DNA of 62,071 nucleotides, from positions 78,705 to 140,775 of the forward strand of contig JAHDDO010000005.1 in NCBI GenBank assembly GCA_020629315.1, given 5' to 3'. Numbering within the stretch: position 1 is the stretch's first letter; each line of letters begins with the position of its first letter. Both the position numbers and the translations under genes were made by a program. Positions 45,209 through 56,200 of this stretch are shown one piece after another. A model generated the notes under the pieces. The model was not told where the DNA came from. It was given only the letters and a program-made list of their open reading frames with translations, and ran no database searches. This stretch comes from Saprospiraceae bacterium (GTDB lineage: Bacteria; Bacteroidota; Bacteroidia; Chitinophagales; Saprospiraceae).

Positions 45209-46264
45209 CTATCCAGCAATCAGTTTTATAATTAGTACTAAAAGCACACTAACGAGCAAGCCAAAGAATACTTTACCCAAATCCATAAAGATCATCTTCG
45301 AGATCTTTGATTTTGGATCTTTATTAAACATAATTCGCATGCCTATTTCTCGTCCGGCTAGTAAACCTATAAAGACCCATGTCGTACTCATTGGGATTTT
45401 AGCACCCCATAAACCAAATGAATCGTACTTGAACAAGAATAAAACTAATCCATAAATCAAATCAATAAAGGTGGCTGCTCTAATATCAGCTGTATTCGTT
45501 TTGCTCCGTACGACTTCTTGAACGGCACCGCCTTTCGAATAGAAAATATAACCGAGTAAACCTACTAGAATCAATAATGATAGAAAGAAGCCAAGCGTGC
45601 TAAGTGAGGCTCCACCTTCTAAATAAATATAAATGTTAGCCAAATCTTGCGTTAACCACTGCCACCAAAGAAAGCCTGTTGTAAACCATTGGAAAATCGT
45701 CCACATAAATCTTCGTTCCTTCGGGAGCTCGTTGGCTATAAAATACTTTTCTGTAAATCTGGAGATCAAAACATAAATTACGGCTGCACTGGAAAAAGCG
45801 ACTATATAGCCCATGATCGATTTGTTCACCATCTTACCTAAGGTAGAACCTGAATCAAATACACTTGACACCAAAGGTCCCGCTTCTGCAGGTAGCTTGT
45901 GAAGTGAGAATAAGGTCAAAATCATAAAGGTCGTTGAGACTGGAATCCCAAATCTCGTAATGGTTAATAGCACCAAAGGAGGGAGGAGATAATACCAGTA
46001 ATACTTTTCTGGCATTTCGAATTTATCTAAACGTCCATAGGCTATGCCATAGGTATAATCCTCGTACCATCCGAACGGATCGAAATGACCTAGAATCAAT
46101 ACGGCTGAGAGGATACCTCCCGCAAATAACCATAGCTTCCACCAGGCCACCTCTTTTTCGTTTGAAGTAAGGAAGGTGCCTAAGGTTTGAATTACATCAT
46201 TACCTACTACCGAATATGAGGCCATGATAAAGCCAAGCCACATAACAATCATCGTCAATTCCAT
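45209..46264 (-). CDS. PiT/PHO4-like integral membrane protein
   Basis: 351 residues with eight or nine hydrophobic helices. Two halves show remnants of the phosphate-transporter repeat: G-N-D-V-I-Q-T-L-G-T at residues 21-30 with G-I-P-V-S-T-T at 106-112, and in the second half K-I-P-M-S-T-T. The G-N-D motif of the second half is not recognisable. PiT proteins carry phosphate with Na+ or H+; whether this one does is uncertain given the shorter loops. No Pho or Pit accessory gene adjoins. It may be a related carrier with another substrate. Confidence 0.6.
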   Translation of the reverse strand: MELTMIVMWLGFIMASYSVVGNDVIQTLGTFLTSNEKEVAWWKLWLFAGGILSAVLILGHFDPFGWYEDYTYGIAYGRLDKFEMPEKYYWYYLLPPLVLLTITRFGIPVSTTFMILTLFSLHKLPAEAGPLVSSVFDSGSTLGKMVNKSIMGYIVAFSSAAVIYVLISRFTEKYFIANELPKERRFMWTIFQWFTTGFLWWQWLTQDLANIYIYLEGGASLSTLGFFLSLLILVGLLGYIFYSKGGAVQEVVRSKTNTADIRAATFIDLIYGLVLFLFKYDSFGLWGAKIPMSTTWVFIGLLAGREIGMRIMFNKDPKSKISKMIFMDLGKVFFGLLVSVLLVLIIKLIAG

Positions 46265-46286
46265 TTGTTTTGATCTTAATAGTTAC

Positions 46287-46320
46287 AAAAATTCCCCGCC
46301 AACGCAAGTTGACAGGGAAT
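46287..46320 (-). terminator. Rho-independent terminator of the VRGLGDRY-type receptor gene
   Basis: A 13-bp stem with two G-T pairs and a 4-nt loop at 46291-46320 is followed on the minus strand by TTTTT. It lies 31 bp past the receptor stop and just upstream of the PiT-like gene. Confidence 0.85.
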
Positions 46321-46351
46321 ATACTTACAAAATCTAATCTATTCTTGACAT

Positions 46352-49150
46352 TTAAAATGATCTCGAGAAACTAAATCCAATACTCATACCTGGGTGAAGT
46401 CTTTGGAAGACCTCATTATCACCGCCTTCCCAGTTGTAGTATCGGATAATATCTTGGTTCAATAGGTTATCAGCTGTTAAACTCAACCTGTTCTGACCAA
46501 AGGTTTTTATTAATTTGAATTTGAGTGAATGTATAGGGTTATCATATACATCTGCAATAGCTCCAGCACCTGCAATGCTTAGTCTTCTTCCTTGTAAATT
46601 GTATGCGATCGCAGTTTCCAATCCTATCTCTGGAAGTCTATACGTCAAGCCAGAATTAATTGAAAATGGAGAAAGTCCAAGGAATCGATCTCTCGTTCCT
46701 GCAGCATTTCCATCTTTATCTAACAATCTAACCTCGGCTTGTACATAAGAGAAATTAGTATTGAAGTTTAAACCGCTCAAGGCATCAGTAATGAAACCTA
46801 AATTGGTTCGCAATTCTAATTCAGCACCTAAAAGCTCAGCACTTTCTTGGTTCCTAGGCGTAATAGAAGCTGGCTCGTAATTAGCAAATGGCACTAACTC
46901 AATTGGCTTATCAAAGTACTTATAGAATCCACTTACAGAAACCATCTGTCCTGGCAGGAAGAAGTACTCCCAACGCAAATCTAGGTTTGTGATATCGGTA
47001 GATTCAAGATCAATATTTCCATAATAGGCTCTACCTGTAATTCTATCTTGGATTTGAGCAATTGACTTTTCTTTAAAGGTTGGGCGGGCCAATGTCCTGT
47101 TTGCTGACATACGCACATTCATGGCATCAGACACACTATATACCAAGTTCAATGATGGAAGAAAGTCTATATCATCCATCACTAAGGTTCGATTGAATAT
47201 ACGAGTACCTTGGTTATTCTGTCCTGTGTAGCGTATATCTGCTTTCTCGACTCGAACACCATAAATAGCCTTCAATCTATTTGTCAATGGCAATTCGTTT
47301 AAAACATAAGCTGAATGAACATTAAAGCTCGACTCATATACATTCGCTGCTTCGAAGCTACCATTAGGTGATATCATCGTTACGTAAACGCCCGTTGTAT
47401 TTTCTGGTGTCCAAATATTTTCTTCAGCAAATAGATTATCTGGGTTTCCATTAATCGACGTGCTAAACTGATTCTTAACTGAGAAGAAGAAGTTTGTAAT
47501 CGCAAAATCACGCTGCTTCATCACGGAACCTAATCCAACTTTCAATTTGCTTTCCTCTCCATTCCATTGATTAAATCGCAGTAAGAAATCAGTTCTGCAA
47601 CTATTAGATGTTTCAGATAGATCTCTCCATACTCTGTTAATCGCAGCACCTACTGAAGGTCTCCATTCCAATCGTGTTTCTGTCTGCTCAAAACCGGTAC
47701 TTCTGATATCCGGATCAGATACATTAATAAAGGTAGGTGCATATTTCCAAGTGAGTTCAAACTTTCCTTGCTCACCAAACACGTGTTTACCATCGACTAG
47801 GAATGAGTTGACTGAACGCTCATTATATTCTAGGTTATTTTTAACGATAACAGACGGGTTTGAATCCAAATTACGCTGCGTTAATTGTGCTGCTGTGCTC
47901 ACTCCATTTTGGAGTACCATATACTTAAGGTTGATACGGTTGTTTTTCTTCTTTACAGAAAATCCAGCCATCGCATTTGCAAAATTATTTCGCTTCGATA
48001 TATCACCTTCCGAAATTTGCTCTGCAATTAAGCTAGTCTCATTTTCAGTAGCTGGCAAAAGATATATAGTATTTAATGCATCTTCAAAGTGCGTATAATT
48101 CTCTCTCCAGTTAGCGGCGAACAAGTATCCTAGTGATACTTTTTCTTTAATAATCTGATTTCCTGTGCTAAATGAAAAAGACTTATTCAAGTTATTCCCA
48201 GTCGGATTCGCTGCCATATGAGGACTAAAAGACTTAGTCATATCCGTTAATCTCGGATCATCTAAAACCTCATCTGGTATGATCATATCTCTTTCTATCG
48301 GAAGCGCTCTTGTACCATCATCTTTTCCTAACCAATCCAAATTACCCCCTTGATAACTCAATGCATTAGGATTAAAATGTTGAGCCATATTATAAGAGAT
48401 ACCAAAACCTACATTAGTAAACTTCTCTTCTGGAAAATCTTTAGTAACTACATCAACAATTCCTCCTGAAAAGTCACCCGGTAAATCTGGAGAAAACGAT
48501 TTATAAACGAGGATATTATCAATGACATTAGTGGGAAAAATATCCATCTCAACAGAATTCCGATCTGGATCTAATCCTGGCATTTCCATTCCATTCAAAA
48601 TGGTTTTGGAATATCGGTCTCCTAATCCTCTGACATATACATGTTTGCCTCCTTCTATAGATACACCTGTCACTCTTTTTAAGGCTTCTCCAGCATCACT
48701 ATCCCCTATTTTCCTAAAGGTTTGTGACGAAATACCATCTAAAAGATTGGGTGATTTTCGTTGTATAGTCATGAGGGCGGTTTCCGTATTTCGAACTTGC
48801 TTTGCTATGATCACCACATCTTCGAGTACCTCCGACTCTTCTAGCATTTTCAAATCAAGCAAGGTTACTTCACCTGGCTTCACTACTACATTCTCGGTAG
48901 TCAAGTCCGAATACCCTAAGTAGCTGATGGTTAATGAATAGGTTCCTGGCGCCAATTCTAAGGCATAGGTTCCATCGAGATCTGTTGACGTTCCATCCGT
49001 TGTACCTGTGATTACTATGTTAGCAAACATGACCACTTCGCCAGTACCTTCATCATAGACTGTTCCTCTTACAGTCCCCGTCTGAGCCATTATGCCCAAA
49101 CTTAAAAGTCCGAAGACAAAAGAAAGGAAATTAGATTTTGTAAAAAACAT
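46352..49150 (-). CDS. TonB-dependent receptor of the VRGLGDRY type
   Basis: 932 residues. Signal peptide (ends A-Q-T), CarboxypepD_reg-like domain (about 25-105), a connecting segment, plug with the diagnostic Y-V-R-G-L-G-D-R-Y-S-K-T-I-L-N-G-M near residue 175, and a long barrel ending I-G-F-S-F-S-R-S-F. This subfamily, in which the plug uses RGLGDRY instead of RGG, is frequently found with a surface lipoprotein. Here that lipoprotein is encoded just upstream. The 72-bp gap between them holds a terminator-like hairpin. The ligand is not known. Confidence 0.92.
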   Translation of the reverse strand: MFFTKSNFLSFVFGLLSLGIMAQTGTVRGTVYDEGTGEVVMFANIVITGTTDGTSTDLDGTYALELAPGTYSLTISYLGYSDLTTENVVVKPGEVTLLDLKMLEESEVLEDVVIIAKQVRNTETALMTIQRKSPNLLDGISSQTFRKIGDSDAGEALKRVTGVSIEGGKHVYVRGLGDRYSKTILNGMEMPGLDPDRNSVEMDIFPTNVIDNILVYKSFSPDLPGDFSGGIVDVVTKDFPEEKFTNVGFGISYNMAQHFNPNALSYQGGNLDWLGKDDGTRALPIERDMIIPDEVLDDPRLTDMTKSFSPHMAANPTGNNLNKSFSFSTGNQIIKEKVSLGYLFAANWRENYTHFEDALNTIYLLPATENETSLIAEQISEGDISKRNNFANAMAGFSVKKKNNRINLKYMVLQNGVSTAAQLTQRNLDSNPSVIVKNNLEYNERSVNSFLVDGKHVFGEQGKFELTWKYAPTFINVSDPDIRSTGFEQTETRLEWRPSVGAAINRVWRDLSETSNSCRTDFLLRFNQWNGEESKLKVGLGSVMKQRDFAITNFFFSVKNQFSTSINGNPDNLFAEENIWTPENTTGVYVTMISPNGSFEAANVYESSFNVHSAYVLNELPLTNRLKAIYGVRVEKADIRYTGQNNQGTRIFNRTLVMDDIDFLPSLNLVYSVSDAMNVRMSANRTLARPTFKEKSIAQIQDRITGRAYYGNIDLESTDITNLDLRWEYFFLPGQMVSVSGFYKYFDKPIELVPFANYEPASITPRNQESAELLGAELELRTNLGFITDALSGLNFNTNFSYVQAEVRLLDKDGNAAGTRDRFLGLSPFSINSGLTYRLPEIGLETAIAYNLQGRRLSIAGAGAIADVYDNPIHSLKFKLIKTFGQNRLSLTADNLLNQDIIRYYNWEGGDNEVFQRLHPGMSIGFSFSRSF

Positions 49151-49180
49151 TAGATTGTAGATTATAGATTGTAAGTATTA

Positions 49181-49212
49181 AAAAGTGGAAGGAAGCCATT
49201 TCACTTCCTTCC
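49181..49212 (-). terminator. Terminator-like hairpin between lipoprotein and receptor genes
   Basis: The perfect 9-bp stem GGAAGGAAG/CTTCCTTCC with an 8-nt loop is followed on the minus strand by ACTTTTTAA. It sits 10 bp after the lipoprotein stop and 35 bp before the receptor ATG. It could be a partial terminator lowering receptor expression, or a stabiliser. The next 30 bp contain the direct repeat ACAATCTA twice on the minus strand. Confidence 0.7.
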
Positions 49213-49222
49213 GAATTAGATT

Positions 49223-50545
49223 TTATTGTATCCAGCCTTTTTGAGCTGATAAAGTCCAGTCAAAAACACTAGTATTAGCCCCACCTGTGCAACTTCCAAC
49301 AGCATTTCCACCTGAAGTCATTGCATTATCTGCCGCACTTTGGTAATTATCTTCAACAGTTTCAAAACATGCTTGCTCTTCAGCATCTGCATCTGTGTAC
49401 ACATTTACCATATCTGCTGTTTCCTCAAACATGTTATTTTCAAATCGCAATTCGCTTGCAATTAAGTTAGTATACGAATCCAAAGTGGCTGCACAATCAG
49501 CCATTGCATCAAAAGAGGTTCTCACCTTAACACCATTAGCATACCCTTTAAAACAAACCCCTCTTGTCAAGCCTAATGAACCATCTTTAAAGTCTCCGGC
49601 ACTTGCCACCGTTTGGTCATATGCTACACAAGTACCATTTAACAAGGTAAAAGCTCCATTCAAATCACCTTCTGGGCCATCTATTTCCAAGGCTTCATCT
49701 GTATCATCACCACCATGTCCTACATAAAAATTGTCAATGGTCCCACTATAGGCTTGATCCAAGTCAATAGCATCATCACCTTGCCATGTAACTACCGCAT
49801 TATCAATATTTACAGTGCCACCAAAACATTCAATACCATCATCAAGATTTGCGGTCACTTCAATATTATCAATTACGGTTCCTGTACCAACGCCCCCTAA
49901 GGTTAATCCATTGATTTCGTTGCCTTCGCCAATTTCGGCACCCCCATGTCTGATCGAAACATATCGCAATACTCCTGAATTATCAGCAGGATCATTTCCT
50001 CCATATAAACCAAAAATTTCATCGCCTGGCAATCCTTCAATTAGGGCTTCTGTTGAATTATCATCTACTGAAATAGGGGCTCTTCCTAAAATGATTACAC
50101 CACCCCATTTTTGATTATCTGTCCCCTCTAGATTCGTTCCAGATGTTTGGCCAATTGTGATATTATCAAGGGTTGAGGTAAATATGATAGGGTTATCAGG
50201 TGTACCATCCGCCATAATTCTAGCTCCTCTAGCCACGATTAGCGCTGATGCAGAAGCACCTGTACCTTGTTCTCCTTTGATGATCGTACCTGGTTCTATA
50301 GTTAATGTTGCTCCAGACTCTACCACAACCTTTCCACTAATCGTGTGGATTTCATCTGCGGCTAAGGTCATGTCTGAAGATATCGTAGCTGGTAGGTTAG
50401 TACTATCTCCATCTTGGATACATTCCCCATCTACGCAAGTAAATCCGGTTTCACAAACAACATCATCACAAGGTTCGCTACAGCTAGTCATAAAATATGT
50501 GCTAGCAAAAAGTAGAAATAAGGGAAGTAGTTTTACTGTTTTCAT
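49223..50545 (-). CDS. Lipoprotein with beta-helix-like domain, partner of TonB receptor
   Basis: 440 residues. Lipobox M-T-S-C22, a short EGF-like Cys cluster (C-D-D-V-V-C-E-T-G-F-T-C-V-D-G-E-C, about residues 26-42), then a long Gly/Asp/Thr-rich region with right-handed beta-helix-like turns (T-L-T-I-E-P-G-T-I-I-K-G, I-S-V-D-D-N-S-T, V-L-R-Y-V-S-I-R-H-G-G-A) and a Cys-bearing C-terminus. Homologues are commonly named multidrug transporter, a label without basis here because no membrane helices exist. Upstream of the receptor gene on the same strand, so likely the surface-exposed partner. Function unknown. Confidence 0.82.
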   Translation of the reverse strand: MKTVKLLPLFLLFASTYFMTSCSEPCDDVVCETGFTCVDGECIQDGDSTNLPATISSDMTLAADEIHTISGKVVVESGATLTIEPGTIIKGEQGTGASASALIVARGARIMADGTPDNPIIFTSTLDNITIGQTSGTNLEGTDNQKWGGVIILGRAPISVDDNSTEALIEGLPGDEIFGLYGGNDPADNSGVLRYVSIRHGGAEIGEGNEINGLTLGGVGTGTVIDNIEVTANLDDGIECFGGTVNIDNAVVTWQGDDAIDLDQAYSGTIDNFYVGHGGDDTDEALEIDGPEGDLNGAFTLLNGTCVAYDQTVASAGDFKDGSLGLTRGVCFKGYANGVKVRTSFDAMADCAATLDSYTNLIASELRFENNMFEETADMVNVYTDADAEEQACFETVEDNYQSAADNAMTSGGNAVGSCTGGANTSVFDWTLSAQKGWIQ

Positions 50546-50699
50546 TTGTTCTTAATAGTGTAAATAGTTTATAATCATCTCGATCACAAATGTATTTAGC
50601 TAACTGGTCTGAAGACAGTATGAAATTTTATCTGTTTGTTAAGTATCTGGTCTTATTAGGGTCTTGCCTTAACATTGGGATAACATAGAATTTTCGAAA

Positions 50700-50740
50700 T
50701 AATATAAAACACTGATATTCTGTCATTTAAGAAATCAGTG
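50700..50740 (-). terminator. Rho-independent terminator of the sixth receptor gene
   Basis: On the minus strand CACTGAT and ATCAGTG pair, with inner TTCT/AGAA pairs and one bulge, then TTTTATATTATTT. It lies 29 bp past the receptor stop. The remaining gap 50546-50768 is AT-rich without a gene. Confidence 0.65.
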
Positions 50741-50768
50741 CCACCCTATCATAAAAAGTGAAAAAAGA

Positions 50769-53126
50769 CTAGAAATTAATTTTGTAAGCGATATTTGGAA
50801 TGACTCCGTAATCTTCTGTTTCTCTTAGTTCATTAGTTCTAGGATCATACGATCGATCAATAATGGCTCGACTAGAGTACAGATTTTTGAAGCTCAGGCT
50901 AAACTCGGCATCATAGTTTTCACTGCTGACTCGTCGCGAAAACTTAACATCTAAGTTGTATAAGGGATTATTTTGGAGTGTAAATGGATCGCTGAGATCA
51001 AATCGAGTAGAGCCATATAAACTGGATGCTTCCAAATCCACTGGATTGTAGTAGGTCCCACCTGTATGACGCCAGTGAGCACTGATTCCAAAGTTTCTAA
51101 GCTTTCCCTTCTTTTGCTTTTGTTTGAAATCTTTGCCTACTAAGATACTATAGGCATATTTTTGATCGAATTGTGTATTCCGCCAAATGCCCTCATCTGT
51201 CTTAAATTTGGAATCAAAGATGGAAAAGGATAATAAGTAATAGAAGTCTTTTTTTGCAAATCGTTGTAAGCTCCACTCCAATCCATAATTACGGCCAAAC
51301 CCATCGTTATTTAGGGCCAAGGCCGGAAGTGTCTGATAATCATTTAGTACAGAATAGCTACCCGCAGAAGGTACATCATAGAGATATTGGTAATATAACT
51401 CGAGACCAAATTTTAGATTAGCATTGATCATTCGTGTGTAACTACTCACAAAATGATGCGCTTTTAAATAGTTTATATTTTCATTCAATCGTTGTTCAGA
51501 ACCGGCCACTTCTTCGCTCACAAAGTAAAAAGGCATACGTTCCATACGTGTATGATGGCCATAAGCAAAGCTGATTTTTGCACTATGACTGGTTTTATAG
51601 TCCAATGTGACCCTTGGATCGAAAGCTAGTTTATTAGCGGTATCCATATAGAATGTATTGAAGCCTGCTTGCAATGTCCATGCAGTGTTCAAACTAATCT
51701 TCGATTGACTATACAATTGAATTACATTGGACCGCCCCTCAGTAAAGGCTATCGTATCTAAATCTGATATCCGTTGATCATAAAGGGCTCCTTCATAATC
51801 ATGTCCTATAGTACTCAACATTATACCTGTGGTATTAAAGTACTTTTCCTTCCAACGTTTATTTATATCTATAACCCAGTTAATTCTATTTTCCTTTAAC
51901 GCACTTATCTGGGTATCATACCAATCTAATTCATCTGTAATGAATCTTGAATTATCAAAATAATGGCCATTGGAATAACTCAGGGCAGAATGCAAATAGG
52001 CTTCATTTTTTAAAGGCTTATAATAGGCTAAGCCCATAGATCCTGAAGTAGAACCCCAATTCCGCTCAATCCGGCGAGAATCTTCGGTCCAACTGGTAGA
52101 ATCCTGGTCTGCTTGGATCAATAAATTACCAATACCTCCAACACCAAATATCTTGATCAATGCATTATCTTTTAACGGGATCGTGACATTAAATGACAAA
52201 TCTTGATAGCCTGGACGTACACCCCCCACATCGATAATGCTGGCTAATAGGCCAAGTGTGGAATATCTATAATTAAAAATGTAGGATGCATTTCCATCCC
52301 TACTAAATGGCCCTTCGGTCGCGAAATCAAGACCAAAGACACTTGCTTTGAAGGTATGCTCTCTGCGCTGATTATTTCCATTTCGGAATCGAAGATCAAA
52401 AACCCCATTAACTACATTACCATATTCAGCTGGGAATGCTGATGAAAAGAAATCACTATTAGATAAAAGTTCGGTGCTAAACTGCGTTACAAACCCACCT
52501 GAGTTACCTAGCAATGAAAAGTGATTCGGATTGTGAATAGGTACCCCTTCTAAAAGATAAAGCATGTTTGCGCCACTGTTTCCTCGAATTGAAAAATCAT
52601 TGAAACCGCTACCTGGTTGCACGATCCCAGGAAAGGCGGTAAGTACACGCATAGGATCATCCCAGCTAGCCGCCATCTGCCTTGTTTGTTCTGGGGTAAT
52701 AGAAAGCCCACTCACCGAAGCCATTTGATTCATGACTTGTCCTCGAAGTGGATTAGCTACGATCTCTACCTCCTCAATATCAATGGAAGATGCTTTTAAG
52801 GCTATATCTAAGGCCCACTGTTTGGCAGAACTCAGGTCTATATCTTCAATGATCATCGGCTCATAAAAAGCAATTCTGGCTATGACCTGTACTTTCCCCA
52901 AGGGTAGATCTTCTATTAGAAACTCACCTTGATCGTCACTTAAGCCTACACCTAATACTTGTAAACTGGTATTATCCTTAATTTCAACGATTACACCTGG
53001 CAGGGTCATTTGGGTTTGCTGGTCTATGATGGTACCACGCAATGATTGACTAAAATCCTGTGCCATCGCAGCTGAGCTGCCGAGTAAAAAAAGGATCGAA
53101 GAGAGTAAAAATGATATATATCGCAT
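50769..53126 (-). CDS. TonB-dependent receptor
   Basis: 785 residues. Signal peptide (ends A-M-A-Q), CarboxypepD_reg-like domain (about 25-110), plug (about 130-240) with F-S-I-R-G-N-S-G-A-N-M-L-Y-L-L-E-G-V-P, in which the RGG is RGN, and a barrel ending in A-Y-K-I-N-F. The gene stands alone between two terminators, upstream of the lipoprotein/receptor pair. No accessory protein is nearby, so its substrate cannot be suggested. Confidence 0.91.
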   Translation of the reverse strand: MRYISFLLSSILFLLGSSAAMAQDFSQSLRGTIIDQQTQMTLPGVIVEIKDNTSLQVLGVGLSDDQGEFLIEDLPLGKVQVIARIAFYEPMIIEDIDLSSAKQWALDIALKASSIDIEEVEIVANPLRGQVMNQMASVSGLSITPEQTRQMAASWDDPMRVLTAFPGIVQPGSGFNDFSIRGNSGANMLYLLEGVPIHNPNHFSLLGNSGGFVTQFSTELLSNSDFFSSAFPAEYGNVVNGVFDLRFRNGNNQRREHTFKASVFGLDFATEGPFSRDGNASYIFNYRYSTLGLLASIIDVGGVRPGYQDLSFNVTIPLKDNALIKIFGVGGIGNLLIQADQDSTSWTEDSRRIERNWGSTSGSMGLAYYKPLKNEAYLHSALSYSNGHYFDNSRFITDELDWYDTQISALKENRINWVIDINKRWKEKYFNTTGIMLSTIGHDYEGALYDQRISDLDTIAFTEGRSNVIQLYSQSKISLNTAWTLQAGFNTFYMDTANKLAFDPRVTLDYKTSHSAKISFAYGHHTRMERMPFYFVSEEVAGSEQRLNENINYLKAHHFVSSYTRMINANLKFGLELYYQYLYDVPSAGSYSVLNDYQTLPALALNNDGFGRNYGLEWSLQRFAKKDFYYLLSFSIFDSKFKTDEGIWRNTQFDQKYAYSILVGKDFKQKQKKGKLRNFGISAHWRHTGGTYYNPVDLEASSLYGSTRFDLSDPFTLQNNPLYNLDVKFSRRVSSENYDAEFSLSFKNLYSSRAIIDRSYDPRTNELRETEDYGVIPNIAYKINF

Positions 53127-53190
53127 AACTATAACTCAAAGGTATATCCTATAACTTCGAGTCATATGAATTGTTTGTCATGCTTATGTC

Positions 53191-53224
53191 AAAAAGAGAG
53201 AGGGAATCAGAATAGACTCCCTCT
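53191..53224 (-). terminator. Rho-independent terminator of the giant surface-protein gene
   Basis: The 7-bp stem AGAGGGA/TCCCTCT with a 12-nt loop, then CTCTTTTTG on the minus strand, 10 bp past the stop of the giant gene. Confidence 0.75.
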
Positions 53225-53233
53225 ATAATTGTT

Positions 53234-56200
53234 TTATCTAACTAAAGTTACATCACCCGCCCTTACGTAGGCTTTGCCACTTACATCACTATAATGGACA
53301 ACGTAAACAAAAACCTGTGCGCCAAGGTCTTCGCCATTATAGGTTCCGTCCCAACCTTCATTAGGATCATTAGGTGCGAAGTTACCATTGTAAAATATTA
53401 ATTCTCCCCATCTATCGTAAATCCACATTTCATCAATGATTTCTACATTTGGATCTGACTGAATAAAGAAGGTGCCATTATCTGTACTTAAATTTGGTGC
53501 AAAGACATTTGGTATATAAATATCACCTTCGATGTCCAATTCTACTCTAATAAATGTAGTGTCTACACATCCATTTTCATCAATCATAGTAATTATGAAT
53601 GTAGTTGACTCATCAACTTCTATAGTAGGGTTTAGACAATTTTCACATGACATCTCTGGCTCTGGATCCCAATATATTGTATCATAGCTGGTTTGATTAG
53701 TGGTTAATTCAATATTTAATGGACCCAATTCATTTATCTCATAAAGATGCTGAGTCGCATCCAATATAACTTCACCGTAATCTGATATTGTAAGCATAGT
53801 ATCCTTTTCGCATCCATTTGCGTCTATTAACTCAATTAAATATTCGCCGGGACCTAAATTATCAAAGGTAGGGCCGTTCACGAACTCACCATTGAGCGTA
53901 TATTCATATGGGGCTGTAGCAAAGCTTATATCAAATAAAATGATCGATCCTGCTTCTTCTCCGAAACAACCACTTTCAACGCTTGCATCAAAGGCAGGTG
54001 CATCTGCTATGGCAACAAATACTGAGTCGACATGAGTGCAGCCATTATTTGGATCAGTAGCTTCAAGGTAATACCAGCCTTCTCCATCAACCTGAGGGCT
54101 TATTGAATTTGGATTTGAAATCGTATTCGCACTATTGCCAGTCCACCACATATAATCATAATTACCATTACTAAATCCAGCTAGTTGGGCTATGGTTTCA
54201 TTGCAAGGTATGGTTACATCTATACCTGCACCAATATCAGGAATTGTAAGATTTGAACTCACTATAATAGTATCTATATTAATACAACCATTCGCGCTAT
54301 CTATAGACTCAAGTATATACATACCAGAATCAATAACTTCTAGAGTCAAGTCTACCTCTCCTATTATGGGATTACCATTACTATCATACCATTGATGACT
54401 AATAGTACTACCTGTCTGTGAACCTAAAGCATCAATTAATACATTCTCGTTTGTACATGTTATCTCCAATGGATCCATTATTTCTATTAGCGGGTATTCT
54501 AATCCATCTGCTATGTAAATAGTATCCGTGGCCTGGCAACCTGTAATTGTATCTAAGGCAATAAGTATCACTTCGCCTGATTCATCTACGATTATATTGA
54601 AGCCTTCTAGTATTGTTTCAGGGTCTAAAATCCAATTAAATATGACATTTTCCTGATTACCTTCCGCTGTGAGTTCTATGGCAACTATTTCACAATTAAT
54701 GATACTATCTGGATCTGCCCCAATTATAGCTATTGGTTCATTACTTTCATCGATTATCGTTACTGTAGATACATCACTGCAATCAAGGTCATTATCATAT
54801 ACAATTAATGTATATATTCCTGCAGAATCAGTATCTAAAGTAGCGGCATTACCAATTACGTTACCTTGTTCATCTAACCATTCAAAGCTATATTGATTTC
54901 CTTGAGAGGTGTTTCCTACGCCCATAGTAAATACCGGTTCATCACAATCTATTGTCCCATCTGGTCCCGCGTCAGAAAACGCGGTACAACCACAATTCGG
55001 AGAATTTACTATTATAGTTGTATCACACATTGTGGTACTATTAGAAATGCTAATGATTACTTCTGTAATAGCGGTGTCAATCCCTGTCAAAATATACAAT
55101 CCGTTACCTTGATCGTCAATAAAAAGATCCATAGGTTCAGTAACAATTTGATCTCCATCTGTTTCCAAAGTTATCGAGTAGCTTTCAAGATCTTCACTGC
55201 AATCAAGACTAATGACTTGTATATCTGGCACTTCATTTGAGCTAACCAGATAACTCGTTTCATTGGTACATCCGTTAAAACCTGTAACGGTTACCATATA
55301 ATTACCTGGTCCATTAATCGATATGTCTTGTGTATTTTCTCCGTCACTCCACTCATATGATGCATATGTATCCAAGGTAGAAAGCATTCCCTCTTCGTCA
55401 GGGCAAAGCTGATCTGTTCCAACAATTATTGGGTCAGGTTGATCTTGCTCTACAACTATAATAGTTGCAGTACCACTACATCCTGTATCATCGCTGACCG
55501 TTACGGTATAGGAACCAGGCATATCAATATCAACCTCATTCGTCATTTCTCCATTACTCCATTCGTAGCTATCAAATCCATCAGCCACGGAGATTGTGGT
55601 AAAACCTCCTTCACAGTACACCGGATCACCTCCAATGGAAATAAACAGTTCGTTAGCTTCAACAACTTCTACCTCATCCGTACCTGTACATCCATTACCA
55701 TCTGTTACAGTCACACTATAGATTCCTTCTGTGTTTACACTGATAGTTTGGCTCATCTCCCCAGTACTCCATTCCCAAGCATTATACTGTCCTCCTCCAT
55801 CTAAGGTTGTATTTGATCCTTCACAATAGCTTAATGAGCCTGAAATATTAGGTGTTACTAATGGAAATTGTGTTACATTGATCATATCTGTAGCAGTACA
55901 ACCATTTATATCTGTTACAGTAACTGTATAAGTACCTGTTGAAGTTACCGTTAACATTGGACCTGTATCACCCGTACTCCATTGATACTGATCACCATCT
56001 GGATGGCTGGCATTTAACTCAGTCGAACCGCCTAAGCAAATTTGATCTTCTCCGGTGATATCTACATCTATCGTTGATACTGATGAAACCACGACTTCAT
56101 CTTCACTTGTACATCCGTTAGTGTCATATACTGTTACACTATATGTTCCTGCCGAACTTACGTTTATAGTAACTGATTCTTCACCTGTGCTCCACTCATA

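Noticed and set aside
49223..50545. Multidrug transporter label for the lipoprotein
   Set aside because: The protein has a lipobox and no transmembrane helices, so a transporter function is unsupported.
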